64,000 bases of DNA from the NCBI RefSeq assembly GCF_026723865.1, contig NZ_CP113529.1:1054001-1118000 (forward strand). Direction: 5' to 3'. The stretch is from Mycobacterium sp. Aquia_216. GTDB lineage: Bacteria > Actinomycetota > Actinomycetes > Mycobacteriales > Mycobacteriaceae. Position numbers and translations under genes: made by a program. The notes beneath the pieces were generated by a model. That model made no database searches, was not told where the DNA came from, and was given only the letters and a program-made list of their open reading frames with translations. This document shows, piece by piece, positions 63,373-64,000 of this stretch (its first letter is position 1; each line of letters starts with the position of its first letter).

Positions 63373-64000
63373 CGTGCCACCGCCTCCCGGCGGGTCGCCG
63401 CCGGCCAGTCGGCACCGAGACGGCGCGCCGCGGCCAGGCCCGAGGCGGCGCCGTCCTCGTGAAAGCCCCAGCCGTGGTAGGCGCCCGCGAATGCCACCCG
63501 GTCGTCGTCCAGCGTCGGCAATAATGCTTGTGCTGCAACGGATTCCAGCGTGTACAAGGGATGGCTGTAGGTCATTTCGGCGACCACCGACGCCGGATCG
63601 ACCCGGTCGTGACCGCCCAGGGTCACCAGATAGCGGCGGTTGCCATTCAGTCGCATCAGTCTGCTGACGTCATAGCTGACCACGACTTGGTCCTTCTCGG
63701 GGGTGACCAGGTAATTCCATGATGCGCGGGCCCGGGGATGCCGGGGCAGCACCGATTCGTCGGTGTGCAGTTGCGCGCGGTTGGTCGAGTACGGAATCGC
63801 GCCCAGCACCGCGCGCTCCCACGGGTTCGGCTCGTCGAGCAGCAGCAGCGCCTGGTCGGGATGCACGGCGACCACGGCGGCGTCGAAGAAGCGCGGAGCG
63901 TTGGCGCCCGCCTGCACCCGCACGCCACCGGGTACCCGCCGCAGCGAATTCACCGGCGTCCCGGTCGACACCTCGGCGAGGCGAGCGGCGACGGCCTGCA
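63366..64000 (-). CDS. FAD-dependent amine-oxidase-like protein, Rv0449c-like (N-terminus cut)
   Basis: The frame is open to the right edge, giving about 210 C-terminal residues. FFDAAVVAVHPDQALLLL, WNYLVTPEKDQVVVSYDVSRLMRL, and FAGAYHGWGFHEDGAASGLAAARRLG (the C-terminal FAD-contact segment of NAD(P)-binding flavin amine oxidase relatives) match Rv0449c, about 439 aa. An internal GTG at 63971 should not be taken as its start. It is the first gene seen of the ufaA1 operon on this strand. Confidence 0.88.
   Translation of the reverse strand, partial: QAVAARLAEVSTGTPVNSLRRVPGGVRVQAGANAPRFFDAAVVAVHPDQALLLLDEPNPWERAVLGAIPYSTNRAQLHTDESVLPRHPRARASWNYLVTPEKDQVVVSYDVSRLMRLNGNRRYLVTLGGHDRVDPASVVAEMTYSHPLYTLESVAAQALLPTLDDDRVAFAGAYHGWGFHEDGAASGLAAARRLGADWPAATRREAVARC

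Overview
The window reads as chromosomal DNA of a slow-growing, non-tuberculous Mycobacterium. The evidence is the high GC content, a PPE protein, two LpqL-type lipoproteins, the SigK/RskA pair, groEL2 behind two CIRCE operators, and a gene order that follows the M. tuberculosis interval from about Rv0412c to Rv0449c. Locus tags of that species are used from memory as landmarks; no search was run and the species is not assigned. No tRNA, rRNA, insertion sequence, phage gene or CRISPR array was seen.

Layout. 1-5667: a membrane protein cut by the left edge, mutT3, then the thiamine genes thiE (minus) and thiO-thiS-thiG (plus) behind a TPP riboswitch, followed by an SGNH hydrolase. 5671-14474: envelope and secreted proteins (two tandem secreted paralogues, CD225 and DUF2752 membrane proteins, two tandem M28 peptidase lipoproteins, lpqM, a DUF4190 protein), then an F420-type oxidoreductase with its MarR regulator. 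14561-17762: minus-strand thiC-thiD-hydrolase behind a second TPP riboswitch. 17883-25598: a PAS-ANTAR protein, small membrane proteins, xthA, a GNAT protein, def, a DUF3263 protein, virR, sodC, a YbdK-type ligase and a Lon-N-domain protein. The ctpH gene expected from M. tuberculosis synteny is missing at about 18914-19240.

25648-35111 is an accessory insertion between the Rv0434-like and Rv0435c-like genes. A luciferase-like F420 oxidoreductase and a crotonase run on the plus strand. They meet, tail to tail, a minus-strand operon luxE-type ligase, luxC-type reductase, SDR and TetR. Upstream lie a DHA2 efflux pump, an unidentified protein and a divergent TetR. The LuxE/LuxC pair predicts fatty acid to fatty aldehyde reduction without a light-producing luciferase. 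35085-41399 returns to core genes (CDC48-like ATPase, pssA, psd, moeA2) with one extra MFS gene.

41476-50150 is a second accessory block of catabolic type: VOC protein, Baeyer-Villiger monooxygenase, MatC-like transporter, haloacid-dehalogenase-like HAD, FrsA-like hydrolase, class A flavin hydroxylase with TetR and tandem operators, cupin, and an M24 peptidase. 50213-64000 is core again: SDR/TetR pair, groEL2, a hemophore-like protein, a flavin-binding-like protein and short PPE, D-aminoacylase, VOC, DinB, a membrane protein, and the rskA-sigK-Rv0446c-ufaA1-Rv0448c-Rv0449c operon, cut by the right edge.

Regulation is visible in many places: two TPP riboswitches, two CIRCE operators, five candidate MarR/TetR operators, and about fifteen genes where a TANNNT -10 box ends 6-8 nt before an ATG or GTG, which predicts leaderless mRNAs. 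Most operons use 4-nt ATGA/GTGA start-stop overlaps.
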